From VBDM01 sp035651815 (GTDB taxonomy: Bacteria; Pseudomonadota; Gammaproteobacteria; Burkholderiales; SG8-39), in assembly GCA_035651815.1 (NCBI GenBank), contig DASRFB010000092.1, positions 12,586 through 76,585 of the forward strand: a stretch of 64,000 bases of DNA, read 5' to 3'. How positions within the stretch are numbered: the first letter of the stretch is position 1; every line of letters starts with the position of its first letter. The notes under the pieces were generated by a model. It had not been told where the DNA came from. It worked only from the letters and a program-made list of their open reading frames with translations, and ran no database searches. Shown here piece after piece: positions 43,706-52,094 of this stretch. A program made the position numbers and the translations under genes.

Positions 43706-44368
43706 GTGGACCTCGCGCTCTTCGACCTCGACAACACCCTGCTCGCGGGCGACAGCGACTACGCCTGGGCGCAGTTCCTGATCGGGCGCGGCGTGCTGGA
43801 CCGCGCGCGCTACGAGGCGCGCAACGACGCGTTCTACAAGCAATATCTGGCCGGCGAGCTGGACATACGCGAGTTCCTCGATTTCCAGCTGGCGCCGCTC
43901 GCGCGCCGGCCGCGCGCCGAGCTCGACGCCTGGCACCGCGACTTCATGCGCGAGCGCGTCGTTCCCATGATCCTGCCCGAGGCGCGCGCGCTGATCGCGC
44001 GCCACCGCGGGCGCGGCGACGTCTGCGCCATCCTCACCTCGACCAACGCCTTCATCACCGCGCCGATCGCGCGCGAGCTCGGCGTCGAGCACCTGCTCGC
44101 GACCGAGCTCGAGACCTGCGACGAGGGCTACACCGGCCGCCCGGCCGGCACCCCGTGCTTCCGCGAGGGCAAGATCGAGCGGCTCGAGCATTGGCTCGGC
44201 TCCCGCGGCGAGACGCTCGGCTCGTACGCGAGGAGCTGGTTCTACAGCGACTCGCTGAACGACCTGCCGCTGCTCGAGCGCGTCACCGATCCCGTCGCCG
44301 TCGACCCCGACGAGACGCTGCGCCGCGTCGCGCACGAGCGCGGCTGGCCGGTGATCACTCTGAAATGA
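43706..44368 (+). CDS. HAD-IB family hydrolase
   Basis: A 220-residue phosphatase-type HAD. Motif I is LFDLDNTLLAGDSD, motif II ILTSTNAF, the lysine is in REGKIERLEHW and motif III SDSLNDLPLLE. It is related to SerB-like HAD-IB enzymes. GTG start, conserved position between hda and pcnB. Overlaps the next gene as ATGA. Confidence 0.88.
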   Translation: MDLALFDLDNTLLAGDSDYAWAQFLIGRGVLDRARYEARNDAFYKQYLAGELDIREFLDFQLAPLARRPRAELDAWHRDFMRERVVPMILPEARALIARHRGRGDVCAILTSTNAFITAPIARELGVEHLLATELETCDEGYTGRPAGTPCFREGKIERLEHWLGSRGETLGSYARSWFYSDSLNDLPLLERVTDPVAVDPDETLRRVAHERGWPVITLK

Positions 44369-45324
44369 GAGCCCTCCCCGCCGCGATCGTCGTCCTGGTC
44401 CCGGTCGCGCTCGGGCTCGCGATCGCGCTCGGCAGCGTCCCCATGAGCGCGGGCCAGCTCGCGCAAGCGCTCGCCGGGCGCGGCGACGACGCGCTGCGCG
44501 AGATCGTGTGGGACGTGCGCGTGCCGCGCGCGCTCGCGGCGTTCGCGTGCGGCGCGCTGCTCGCGCTGTCGGGCGCGCTGCTGCAGGTGCTGCTGCGCAA
44601 TCCCCTCGCCGATCCCTACATCCTCGGCGTCTCGGGCGGGGCCTCGGTCGGCGCGCTGCTCGCCCTGGTGCTCGGGCTCGCGGCAACCGCGATGCGGCTG
44701 TTCGCGCTCGCAGGCGCGGCGCTCGCGGCGGGCGCCGTGTTCGCGTTCTCGCGCGGGCGCGCCGGATGGAACCCGTACCGGGTGCTGCTGACGGGCGTCG
44801 CGCTGTCGGCGGGCTGCGGCGCGATCGTGGGCCTGCTCCTCAGCCTCGCGCCCGCCGCGCAGGTGCAGGGCATGCTGTACTGGCTGCTCGGCGATCTCTC
44901 GCCCGCGGGCGACCCGACGCTCGCCCTCGCCGTGCTCGCCGCGTGCACCGCGCTCGCGTGGTCGCGCGCCGCTGCGCTCGACGTCGTGCTGCTCGGGAGC
45001 GACAAGGCGGCCTCGCTCGGCGTCGACGTCGGACGGCTGCAGGCGATCGCGTTCGCGGCCGCGACGCTCGCCACGGTCGCGGCGGTGCTGCTCGGCGGCG
45101 CGATCGGCTTCGTCGGCCTGGTGGTGCCGCACCTGCTGCGCCTCGCGGGCGTCCGCGCCCACCGGCTGCTCGTGCCGCTCTCGGTGTGCGCGGGCGGGAG
45201 CCTGCTCGTGATCGCGGACACCGTGGCGCGCACCGCGACCGCGCCCTCGGAGCTGCCGGTCGGCGTGATCACCGCGCTGATCGGCGTGCCGGCGCTGCTG
45301 TTCCTGCTCGCGCGCGTGCGCTAG
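44365..45324 (+). CDS. FecCD/BtuC family ABC permease
   Basis: A 319-residue permease with about nine to ten helices. The FecCD signature is VPRALAAFACGALLALSGALLQVLLRNPLADPYILGVSGG, with GAIGFVGLVVPHLLRLAG further on. It imports a siderophore, heme or corrinoid across the inner membrane with the next ATPase. There is no binding protein, TonB receptor or cobalamin riboswitch in sight. It interrupts the usual HAD-pcnB order. Confidence 0.88.
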   Translation: MRALPAAIVVLVPVALGLAIALGSVPMSAGQLAQALAGRGDDALREIVWDVRVPRALAAFACGALLALSGALLQVLLRNPLADPYILGVSGGASVGALLALVLGLAATAMRLFALAGAALAAGAVFAFSRGRAGWNPYRVLLTGVALSAGCGAIVGLLLSLAPAAQVQGMLYWLLGDLSPAGDPTLALAVLAACTALAWSRAAALDVVLLGSDKAASLGVDVGRLQAIAFAAATLATVAAVLLGGAIGFVGLVVPHLLRLAGVRAHRLLVPLSVCAGGSLLVIADTVARTATAPSELPVGVITALIGVPALLFLLARVR

Positions 45325-45328
45325 GGCG

Positions 45329-46072
45329 ATGCTCGCGGCGCGGGCGATCGGCATCCGGGCCGGCGGACGAACGCTGGTCGAAGGACTGGACCTCGTGCTC
45401 GCGCCCGGCCAGTGCTGGGCGCTGCTCGGCCCCAACGGCGCGGGGAAATCGAGCCTCATCCTGGCGCTCGCGGGCTTGCGCGCGCCGCACCGGGGCGAGA
45501 TCGCGCTCGACGAGCGTCCGCTCGCGCGCTGGACCCGGGCCGAGCTCGCGCGCCGCGTCGGGGTGCTGCTGCAGGACGACACGCCCGACTTCTGGGGCAG
45601 CGCCCTCGAGTACGCGCGGCTCGGGCGCTACCCGCGGTCCGGCGGCGCCTGGGGAGGCGACGCCGAGGACGACGCGGCCGCGCTCGGCTGGCTCGCGCGG
45701 CTCGACCTCACCGAGCGCGCCGCGCAGCCCTATGTCACGCTCTCGGGCGGCGAGCGCCAGCGCGCGCGCATCGCGCAGCTGCTCGTGCAGGACGCGGGCC
45801 TGCTGATGCTCGACGAGCCGCTCAGCCATCTCGACCTGCGCCACCAGGTGCAGGTCATGGAGCTGCTCGCCGAATCCGCCCGTGCCGGCCGCACGGTGCT
45901 GATGGCGCTGCACCAGCCGAGCCTCGCCGCGCGCTACTGCGATCACGCGGTTTTGTTGTATGATGCGGGCCGCTCCAGCGCCGGACCGTGCGCCGACATG
46001 CTCACGCCGTCCCGCCTCGAGGCGCTCTACCGATGCCGCCTGGAGTCCGCGGGCCTCTCGATCCCCACTTGA
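45329..46072 (+). CDS. FecE/BtuD-type ABC ATPase
   Basis: A 247-residue ATPase with Walker A GPNGAGKSSL, signature LSGGERQRARIAQ, Walker B LLMLDEPLSHLD and H-loop MALHQPSLA. It pairs with the upstream FecCD permease. The stop overlaps the pcnB start as TTGA. Confidence 0.9.
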   Translation: MLAARAIGIRAGGRTLVEGLDLVLAPGQCWALLGPNGAGKSSLILALAGLRAPHRGEIALDERPLARWTRAELARRVGVLLQDDTPDFWGSALEYARLGRYPRSGGAWGGDAEDDAAALGWLARLDLTERAAQPYVTLSGGERQRARIAQLLVQDAGLLMLDEPLSHLDLRHQVQVMELLAESARAGRTVLMALHQPSLAARYCDHAVLLYDAGRSSAGPCADMLTPSRLEALYRCRLESAGLSIPT

Positions 46073-47463
46073 TCAAGCGATTCATCAGCCGCGTCTTCCG
46101 CCTCGGGGCGAGCTCCCAGCCCATCGTCGTTCCGCGCGAGAAGCACGGGCTCGGGCGCGAGCGCATCTCGTCGGGCTCGCGCAAGGTGTGCGAGGTGCTG
46201 CGCGAGCGCGGCTACCAGGCGTACGTGGTCGGCGGCGCGGTGCGCGACCTGCTGCTCGGCCTCGAGCCGAAGGACTTCGACGTCGCGACCGACGCGAGGC
46301 CCGAGGAGGTCAAGCGCCTCTTCCGCCGCGCCATCGTGATCGGCCGGCGCTTCCGCCTGGTGCACGTGATGTTCGGCGACGAGACGGTGGAGGTGTCGAC
46401 GTTCCGCGCGCCTTCGGCGCCCGAGCCCGAGGAGACCCTCGCCGGCGAGACGCACGAGCGCGACGCCGCGCCGGACCACCAGGTCGACGCGCACGGCCGC
46501 ATCCTGCGCGACAACGTATACGGCACGCGCGAGGACGACGCCGCGCGGCGCGACCTCACGGTGAACGCGCTCTACTACGATCCCTACAGCGAGGCGATCC
46601 TCGACTTCCACGGCGGCCTGCGCGACCTCGAGCGCAAGTCCGTGCGCATGATCGGGGACCCGCGCGGGCGCTTCCGCGAGGACCCGGTGCGCATGCTGCG
46701 CGCGGCGCGCTTCGCCGCGAAGCTCGGCTTCAGGATCGACCCGAAGACGCGCGCGCCCATGCGCGAGCTCGCCCCGCTGCTCGAGAACGTGCCGCCGTCG
46801 CGCGTGTTCGAGGAGATGCTGAAGCTGCTGCTCTCGGGACACGCCGCGACCAGCGTGCGGCAGCTGCGCGACGACGGCCTGCACCACGGGCTGCTGCCCC
46901 TGCTCGACGTGATCGTCGAGCAGCCGCTCGGGCAGCGCTTCGTGCAGCTCGCGCTCGGGCAGACCGACGAGCGCGTGCGCTCGGGCAAGCCCGTGTCGCC
47001 CGCGTTCCTGTTCGCGGCGCTCCTGTGGCACGAGGTGCTCGCCGCGTGGGCCAAGGCGGAGAAGAAGGGCGCCAAGCGCATCCCCGCGCTCTACCAGGCG
47101 ATGGACGCGGTCGTGGACATCCAGGTGTCGAAGCTATCGATCCCGCGACGCTTCACCGCGATCATGAAGGAGATCTGGTCGATGCAGCCGCGCTTCGAGC
47201 AGAGAAGCGGCCGGCGTCCGTTCGCGCTCGCCGCGCACGAGCGCTTCCGCGCGGCGTACGACTTCCTGCTGCTGCGCGCCGCGAGCGGCGAGGTGCCCGA
47301 GGAGCTCGTCCAGTGGTGGACCCGTTTCCAGCTCGCCGGCGAGGCCGAACGGACTACGATGCTGCTCGCGCAGGGGCCGGGCGAGCCGGGCCGGCGGCGG
47401 CGGCGCCGGCGCCGGCGGCGCGGGGGCGGCGAAGGACAGCCCCCGAGCGCGCCTGCCGACTGA
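46069..47463 (+). CDS. pcnB: Poly(A) polymerase PcnB
   Basis: A 464-residue class II nucleotidyltransferase that adds 3' A-tails to RNA and promotes decay. The catalytic motif is VVGGAVRDLLLGLEPKDFDVATD, followed by VGRRFRLVHVMFGDE, RRDLTVNALYYDP and REDPVRMLRAARFAAKLGF. The tail has about ten consecutive arginines. I chose TTG at 46069 (IKRFISRVFRLG) as the family's usual beginning; an ATG at 46033 would overlap the ABC gene more. Confidence 0.92.
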   Translation: MIKRFISRVFRLGASSQPIVVPREKHGLGRERISSGSRKVCEVLRERGYQAYVVGGAVRDLLLGLEPKDFDVATDARPEEVKRLFRRAIVIGRRFRLVHVMFGDETVEVSTFRAPSAPEPEETLAGETHERDAAPDHQVDAHGRILRDNVYGTREDDAARRDLTVNALYYDPYSEAILDFHGGLRDLERKSVRMIGDPRGRFREDPVRMLRAARFAAKLGFRIDPKTRAPMRELAPLLENVPPSRVFEEMLKLLLSGHAATSVRQLRDDGLHHGLLPLLDVIVEQPLGQRFVQLALGQTDERVRSGKPVSPAFLFAALLWHEVLAAWAKAEKKGAKRIPALYQAMDAVVDIQVSKLSIPRRFTAIMKEIWSMQPRFEQRSGRRPFALAAHERFRAAYDFLLLRAASGEVPEELVQWWTRFQLAGEAERTTMLLAQGPGEPGRRRRRRRRRRGGGEGQPPSAPAD

Positions 47464-47506
47464 TTTCCGCGGCGTCCGACGCGCGAAACAAGACAAAATC
47501 CTGACA

Positions 47507-47525
47507 CCCCGGCCCTCCGCCGGGG
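47507..47525 (+). terminator. Hairpin downstream of pcnB
   Basis: CCCCGGC (47507-47513) pairs with GCCGGGG (47519-47525), loop cctcc, followed by tatcc. No T run. It separates pcnB from the following gene island. Confidence 0.45.
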
Positions 47526-47642
47526 TATCCTTCGCGGTTAGTTAACCAGGGAAGGACCGGTGCCCTCGGGAATCGCCACGGGCGATGGGCGCCGGGAAAA
47601 AAATACGTTGCAAATGAATCAGATCGCCGGGAGGACCGCCCC

Positions 47643-48560
47643 GTGAAGCGCGTCCTTCTCGTCCATTTCTCGCAATCGGGGCAGCTCGCGCGCGTCGCGC
47701 GCCGGCTCGTCGAGCCGCTCGCCGCGGCGCAGGACGTCGAGCTCGTCGAGGAGGTGCTGCGCCCGGTCGCGCCGTACGCGTTTCCGTGGTCGTTCTTCGG
47801 CTTCCTCGATGCGATGCCCGAGTCGGTCCTGCTCGACCCGCCCGCGCTCGCGCCGCTCGCCGTGCGCGCCGACGAGCGTTTCGACCTGGTCGTTCTCGCG
47901 TACCAGGTCTGGTTCCTCGCGCCGGCGGGCCCGATCACCGCGTTCCTCAAGAGCGAGACGGGCAGACGGCTGATCGCCGGACGCCCGGTCGTCACGGTCA
48001 TCGCCTGCCGCAACATGTGGCTGGTCGCGCAGGAAGCGGTCAAGGGTCTCATCGCCGACGCGGGCGGCGTGTTGAAGGACAACGTCGTGTTCACCGACCA
48101 GGGCGGGACGGTCGCGACCCTGGTGACGACGCCGCGCTGGGTGCTGACGGGAAAGAAAAACGCGTTCTGGGGGCTGCCGCCCGCGGGTGTCGCCGAGAAG
48201 GAGATCGCGGGCGCCGACCGCTTCGGCCGCGCGCTGCTCGCGGCGCTGCGCGCCGGGCGCGAGCGCGACGGCGGGCCGATGCTCGCCGGGCTCGGCGCCG
48301 CGCGCGTCGACCCGACCCTCATCTTCAGCGAGCGCGCGGCGCGCCGCGCGTTCGGCGTCTGGTCGCGCGTCATCCGCCTCGGCGGCAGGCGCGGTGCGGC
48401 GACGCGGCTGCCGCTTCTCGCGCTCTTCTGCGTCTACCTGGTCGCGATGGTGATCGTCATCGTGCCGCCCAGCCTGCTCGTGCAGCGGCTGCTGCGTCCC
48501 CTGCTCGCGCGGCGCCTCGCGTCGCAGAAGGCGTACTTCGAGCTGCCCTCGGGCGGCTAG
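47643..48560 (+). CDS. DarA-like flavodoxin-fold protein (dialkylresorcinol-type)
   Basis: A 305-residue protein opening MKRVLLVHFSQSGQLARVA, a flavodoxin-like FMN phosphate loop, followed by LVVLAYQVWFLAPAGPITAFLKSE. It has a C-terminal membrane helix (about 262-285). The arrangement before a KAS III enzyme matches DarA-DarB pairs of dialkylresorcinol synthesis, where DarA is linked to formation of the aromatic ring. GTG start with gggagga upstream. First gene of an apparent six-gene operon. Confidence 0.65.
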   Translation: MKRVLLVHFSQSGQLARVARRLVEPLAAAQDVELVEEVLRPVAPYAFPWSFFGFLDAMPESVLLDPPALAPLAVRADERFDLVVLAYQVWFLAPAGPITAFLKSETGRRLIAGRPVVTVIACRNMWLVAQEAVKGLIADAGGVLKDNVVFTDQGGTVATLVTTPRWVLTGKKNAFWGLPPAGVAEKEIAGADRFGRALLAALRAGRERDGGPMLAGLGAARVDPTLIFSERAARRAFGVWSRVIRLGGRRGAATRLPLLALFCVYLVAMVIVIVPPSLLVQRLLRPLLARRLASQKAYFELPSGG

Positions 48561-48566
48561 GCGCGG

Positions 48567-49724
48567 ATGAGCCGACGCACGACCTACATCACGCGCACCG
48601 CGGCCCTGCTGCCGAACGCGCCGGTCGAGAACGACGCGGTCGAGGCGATCCTCGGCCAGGTCGGCGACCGGCCCTCGCGCGCGCGGCGCCTGGTGCAGCG
48701 CTCGAACGGCATCCGGCGGCGCCACTACGTGATCGACCCGAAGACCGGCGAGCCGACCCACAGCAACGCGAGCCTCACCGCCGCGGCGGTGAAGGGGCTG
48801 GTCGGCGGCGGCTTCGCGCTCGAGGACATCGCCTGCCTCGCGTGCGGGACCTCGAACCCGGACCAGCTGCTCCCGAACCACGCGGTGATGGTGCACGGCG
48901 AGCTCGGCACGCCGGTGTGCGAGGTGGTCGCGACCTCGGGCGTGTGCGTCTCGGGCATGACCGCGCTCAAGTACGCGTGGATGTCGGTCGCCTCGGGCGA
49001 TGCGAAGAACGCGATCGCGACCGGCTCCGAGGTCGCGTCGCTCGGCCTGCGCGCGCACAACTACGACGGCGAGCGCCAGCAGGACGTCGCGGCGCTCGAG
49101 GCGCAGCCGGGGCTCGCGTTCGAGAAGGACTTCCTGCGCTGGATGCTCTCCGACGGCGCGGGGGCGGTGCTGGTCGAGCCGGCGCCGCGCAAGGGCCTCA
49201 ACCTGCGCATCGAATGGATCGACGTGTTCTCGTACGCGCACGCGATGCCCGCGTGCATGTACATGGGCGCGGAGAAGGAGGCGGACGGCCGCCTTCGCGG
49301 CTGGATGCGCTACGACGTCGCCGAGCGCGACCGCAACTCGGTGTTCGCGATCAAGCAGGACGTGCGCCTGCTGAACGAGTCGGTGATCGAGTACACGGTG
49401 GTGAAGCCGCTGCGCAAGCTCCTCGAGCGGCGCGAGGTCGCGCCGGCCGGCGTCACCTGGCTGCTGCCGCACATCTCGTCGGAGTACTTCCGCCAGCCGG
49501 TCGCCGACGGCTTCGCGCGCGCCGGTCTGCCGCTGCCGCAGGAGAAGTGGTTCACCAACCTCGACCACGTCGGCAACACCGGCTCGGCCTCGGTCTACCT
49601 CATGCTCGACGAGCTCGCGCGCAGCGGCCGCCTCGAGGAAGGCGACCGGCTGCTGTGCTTCGTGCCCGAGAGCGGGCGCTTCTCGAGCAGCTTCATGTAC
49701 CTCACGGTCGTGAAGCATGCGTGA
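48567..49724 (+). CDS. Beta-ketoacyl-ACP synthase III-like condensing enzyme (DarB-like)
   Basis: A 385-residue thiolase-fold enzyme. The triad is C127 (SGVCVSG), H302 (LPHISSEYF) and N337 (VGNTGSAS). It resembles FabH but is longer, with an extended middle region. Together with the preceding DarA-like protein it may condense two acyl chains to a cyclic or resorcinol lipid. No ACP, ketoreductase or thioesterase is next to it. Overlaps the next gene by 8 bp. Confidence 0.82.
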   Translation: MSRRTTYITRTAALLPNAPVENDAVEAILGQVGDRPSRARRLVQRSNGIRRRHYVIDPKTGEPTHSNASLTAAAVKGLVGGGFALEDIACLACGTSNPDQLLPNHAVMVHGELGTPVCEVVATSGVCVSGMTALKYAWMSVASGDAKNAIATGSEVASLGLRAHNYDGERQQDVAALEAQPGLAFEKDFLRWMLSDGAGAVLVEPAPRKGLNLRIEWIDVFSYAHAMPACMYMGAEKEADGRLRGWMRYDVAERDRNSVFAIKQDVRLLNESVIEYTVVKPLRKLLERREVAPAGVTWLLPHISSEYFRQPVADGFARAGLPLPQEKWFTNLDHVGNTGSASVYLMLDELARSGRLEEGDRLLCFVPESGRFSSSFMYLTVVKHA

Positions 49725-50112
49725 GCGCGACGTCCCGCAGGAGGGCAACGCGACGCTCGCCGGGCACCGCAAGGCGGTGTACGCGGTGGGCGAGGACGGC
49801 CGGCTCAAGATCGTCGCCTCGCGCGGATGGGAGGTCGAGGAGACGGTGACGCGCCAGGCGGTCGAGGACCTCGAGCGGCTCGCGCGCGAGGCGCGCGAGC
49901 GCGCGCTCGCCGGCACCGGCTCGACCCTCGAGTACCACATGTACCGCGCGCGCATGGACGTGCCGCTCCTCGCGCAGACGACCGGCCTGTGGCGCTGGCG
50001 CGTGAAGCGCCACCTGCGGCCGGGCGCGTTCCAGCGGCTGCCGACGGCGACGAAGCGGCGCTACGCCGAGGCGATGGGCGTCCCGGTCGAGGCGCTGGAG
50101 AAGCTGGACTAG
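49717..50112 (+). CDS. Small protein with HTH-like C terminus
   Basis: A 131-residue protein. The N-terminal half is a small beta module followed by a charged helix. The C-terminal half (DVPLLAQTTGLWRWRVKRHL ... RYAEAMGVPVEAL) has the rhythm of a Cro/CI-like helix-turn-helix. It could be a local regulator or a partner protein of the condensing enzyme. It overlaps the KAS III stop by 8 bp and lies 2 bp before the BtrH-like gene. Family not recognised. Confidence 0.6.
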   Translation: MRERDVPQEGNATLAGHRKAVYAVGEDGRLKIVASRGWEVEETVTRQAVEDLERLAREARERALAGTGSTLEYHMYRARMDVPLLAQTTGLWRWRVKRHLRPGAFQRLPTATKRRYAEAMGVPVEALEKLD

Positions 50113-50114
50113 CG

Positions 50115-51164
50115 ATGCAGCAGCGGGCGATGCAGCCAGGACACGGGACGGACACGCGATACGGCAGCTTCGTGCACGCGCACGCCGCGCACTGCGAGTC
50201 GGGCGTGATGGCTTCGCTCGTGCGCCACTACGGCTTCCCCTTCAGCGAGGCGATGGCCTTCGGGCTCTCGTCGGCGCTGTGCTTCGCGTACCTGCCGTTC
50301 GTGCGCATCAACGGGCTGCCGCTGATCGCGTTCCGCATGTGGCCGAAGTCGATCATCCAGGGGCTGGAGAAGGCCCTCGGCCTCGGCATGCGCTTCGAGA
50401 CCTTCCGCTCGCCCGAGCGCGGCATGGCGCGCCTCGACGAGCTGCTCGGCGAGGGCAAGCTGGTCGGCCTGCAGACCTCGGTCTTCTGGCTTCCCTACTT
50501 TCCGTCGGACCTGCGCTTCCATTTCAACGCGCACAACGTGCTCGTGTGCGCGCGCGAAGGCGACGAGTACGTGATCAGCGACCCGGTCGCCGAGATGCTC
50601 GTGCGCTGCGCCCGCGCGGACCTGCAGAAGGCGCGCTTCGCGAAAGGCATGCTCGCGCCCAAGGGCCTGCTCTACTACCCGACGAAGAAGCCGGCGGCGC
50701 CCGACTGGGCGCGGGTCGGCCGGAGCGCGATCGCCAAGACCTGCCACGTCATGCTGCACTCGCCGCTCCCGATCATCGGCGTGCGCGGCATCCGCATGCT
50801 CGCGACGCGCGTCGAGCGGCTGCCCGTCGACGGCGACGGCGGCGCGGCGCGCATGTACATGGGCAACATCGTGAGGATGCAGGAGGAGGTCGGCACGGGC
50901 GGCGCCGGGTTCCGCTTCCTGTACGCCTCGTTCCTCCAGGAGCTCGCCGCGCTCACCGGCGAGCGCACGCTCGAGGGCCTCGCCCCGCGCCTGGTCGAGA
51001 TCGGCGACCGCTGGCGCGAGTTCGCGGTCGCCGCGGCGCGCCAGATCCGCCGCCGCGATCCGCTCGCCCCGCCGGCGCTCGCCGCGCAGCTGCGCGGGAT
51101 CGCGGACCACGAGCAGTCGTTCTTCCGCGACCTGCGCCGGGCGCAGCTGGCCTGGCGATGCTGA
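50115..51164 (+). CDS. BtrH N-terminal domain protein (acyltransferase/peptidase-like)
   Basis: A 349-residue protein whose start, HAHAAHCESGVMASLVRHYG (cysteine C27) then AFGLSSALCFAYLPF, matches the papain-like BtrH_N domain; the C-terminal part resembles DUF4872. In butirosin synthesis BtrH transfers an acyl group from an ACP to an aminoglycoside. In this island it could move the acyl product to an acceptor. Overlaps the ABC ATPase start by 7 bp. Confidence 0.8.
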   Translation: MQQRAMQPGHGTDTRYGSFVHAHAAHCESGVMASLVRHYGFPFSEAMAFGLSSALCFAYLPFVRINGLPLIAFRMWPKSIIQGLEKALGLGMRFETFRSPERGMARLDELLGEGKLVGLQTSVFWLPYFPSDLRFHFNAHNVLVCAREGDEYVISDPVAEMLVRCARADLQKARFAKGMLAPKGLLYYPTKKPAAPDWARVGRSAIAKTCHVMLHSPLPIIGVRGIRMLATRVERLPVDGDGGAARMYMGNIVRMQEEVGTGGAGFRFLYASFLQELAALTGERTLEGLAPRLVEIGDRWREFAVAAARQIRRRDPLAPPALAAQLRGIADHEQSFFRDLRRAQLAWRC

Positions 51165-52081
51165 GCATCGAAGGACTGTCGTTCCGCTATCCGCGGGGCG
51201 ATGCCGATGTCCTGAACGACGTGGCGCTCGCGATCCCCGCGGGCGGGATCTTCGGCCTGCTCGGTCCGAACGGCGCCGGCAAGACCACGCTCATCTCGAT
51301 CATCGCGGGGCAGCTGCGCGTCGACGCGGGCCGCGTCGCGTTCGCGGGCGAGCCGCTCGACGCGCTTCGCCGGCGGCGCCCGCACTGTCTCGGGCTCGTG
51401 CCGCAGGAGCACGCGTTCTATCCGATGCTGACGTGCGCGGAGAACCTGCGCTTCTTCGCGGGAGCGCAGGGGCTCGCGGGCGCGCGGCTGCGCGAGCGCG
51501 TCGCGGCGGTCGCGGCGTTCGCGCGCATCGAGGACGTCCTCGGCCGCCGCGCGGGGCAGCTCTCGGGAGGCCTCAAGCGCCGCCTCAACCTCGCGGTCGG
51601 CCTGCTGACCGAGCCCGACATCGTGCTCCTCGACGAGCCGACGGTCGGCGTCGATCCGCAGTCGCGCGCCTTCCTGCTCGACTCGATCCGCTCGCTCGCG
51701 GGCCCCGGGCGCGTGATCGTCTACACCAGCCACTACATGGAGGAGGTGCAGGCGATCTGCGACCGCATCGCGATCATCGACCGCGGCCGCGTCCTGCTCT
51801 CGGGCGCGCTCGACGACGTGCTGCGCGACGCGTCGAACCTGCTCACGCTGCGCCTGCGCGCGCCGCTGCCGCAATGGCTGGCGTCGGAATGGACCGCGCG
51901 CTACGCGCTCGCCGACGACGGCGAAGCGCGCTACCGGCTGCGCCTTCCCGACGCCTCCGCGATCGCGGGGACGATCGAGTCGGCGCGCGCCGCGGGCTGC
52001 GAGCCGCTCGCGGTCGCCTACGGCGAGCGCGACCTCGAGCAGCTGTTCATGCAGCTCACTCACCGCTCGCTGCGGGACTGA
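51158..52081 (+). CDS. ABC-2 exporter ATPase
   Basis: A 307-residue ATPase with Walker A GPNGAGKTTL, Q-loop VPQEHAFYP, signature LSGGLKRRLN, Walker B IVLLDEPTVGVDP and H-loop TSHYMEE. It ends with a C-terminal regulatory segment. It belongs to the ABC-2 export subfamily (multidrug, lipid or polysaccharide type) and pairs with the next permease. Confidence 0.92.
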   Translation: MLSIEGLSFRYPRGDADVLNDVALAIPAGGIFGLLGPNGAGKTTLISIIAGQLRVDAGRVAFAGEPLDALRRRRPHCLGLVPQEHAFYPMLTCAENLRFFAGAQGLAGARLRERVAAVAAFARIEDVLGRRAGQLSGGLKRRLNLAVGLLTEPDIVLLDEPTVGVDPQSRAFLLDSIRSLAGPGRVIVYTSHYMEEVQAICDRIAIIDRGRVLLSGALDDVLRDASNLLTLRLRAPLPQWLASEWTARYALADDGEARYRLRLPDASAIAGTIESARAAGCEPLAVAYGERDLEQLFMQLTHRSLRD

Positions 52082-52094
52082 AGGCGCGAAGCCC

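Noticed and set aside
44365..45324. Cobalamin riboswitch or BtuB linked to the FecCD gene
   Set aside because: There is no B12-box-like sequence or leader; the gene overlaps the HAD stop.
47385..47430. Run of CGG/CGC codons at the pcnB end as a possible simple-sequence switch
   Set aside because: It encodes a basic RNA-binding tail seen in other PcnB proteins, and the codons are mixed rather than a pure repeat.
49717..50112. Acyl carrier protein for the KAS III enzyme
   Set aside because: No GxDS/L-type phosphopantetheine serine motif and the charge pattern is basic, not acidic as in ACPs.
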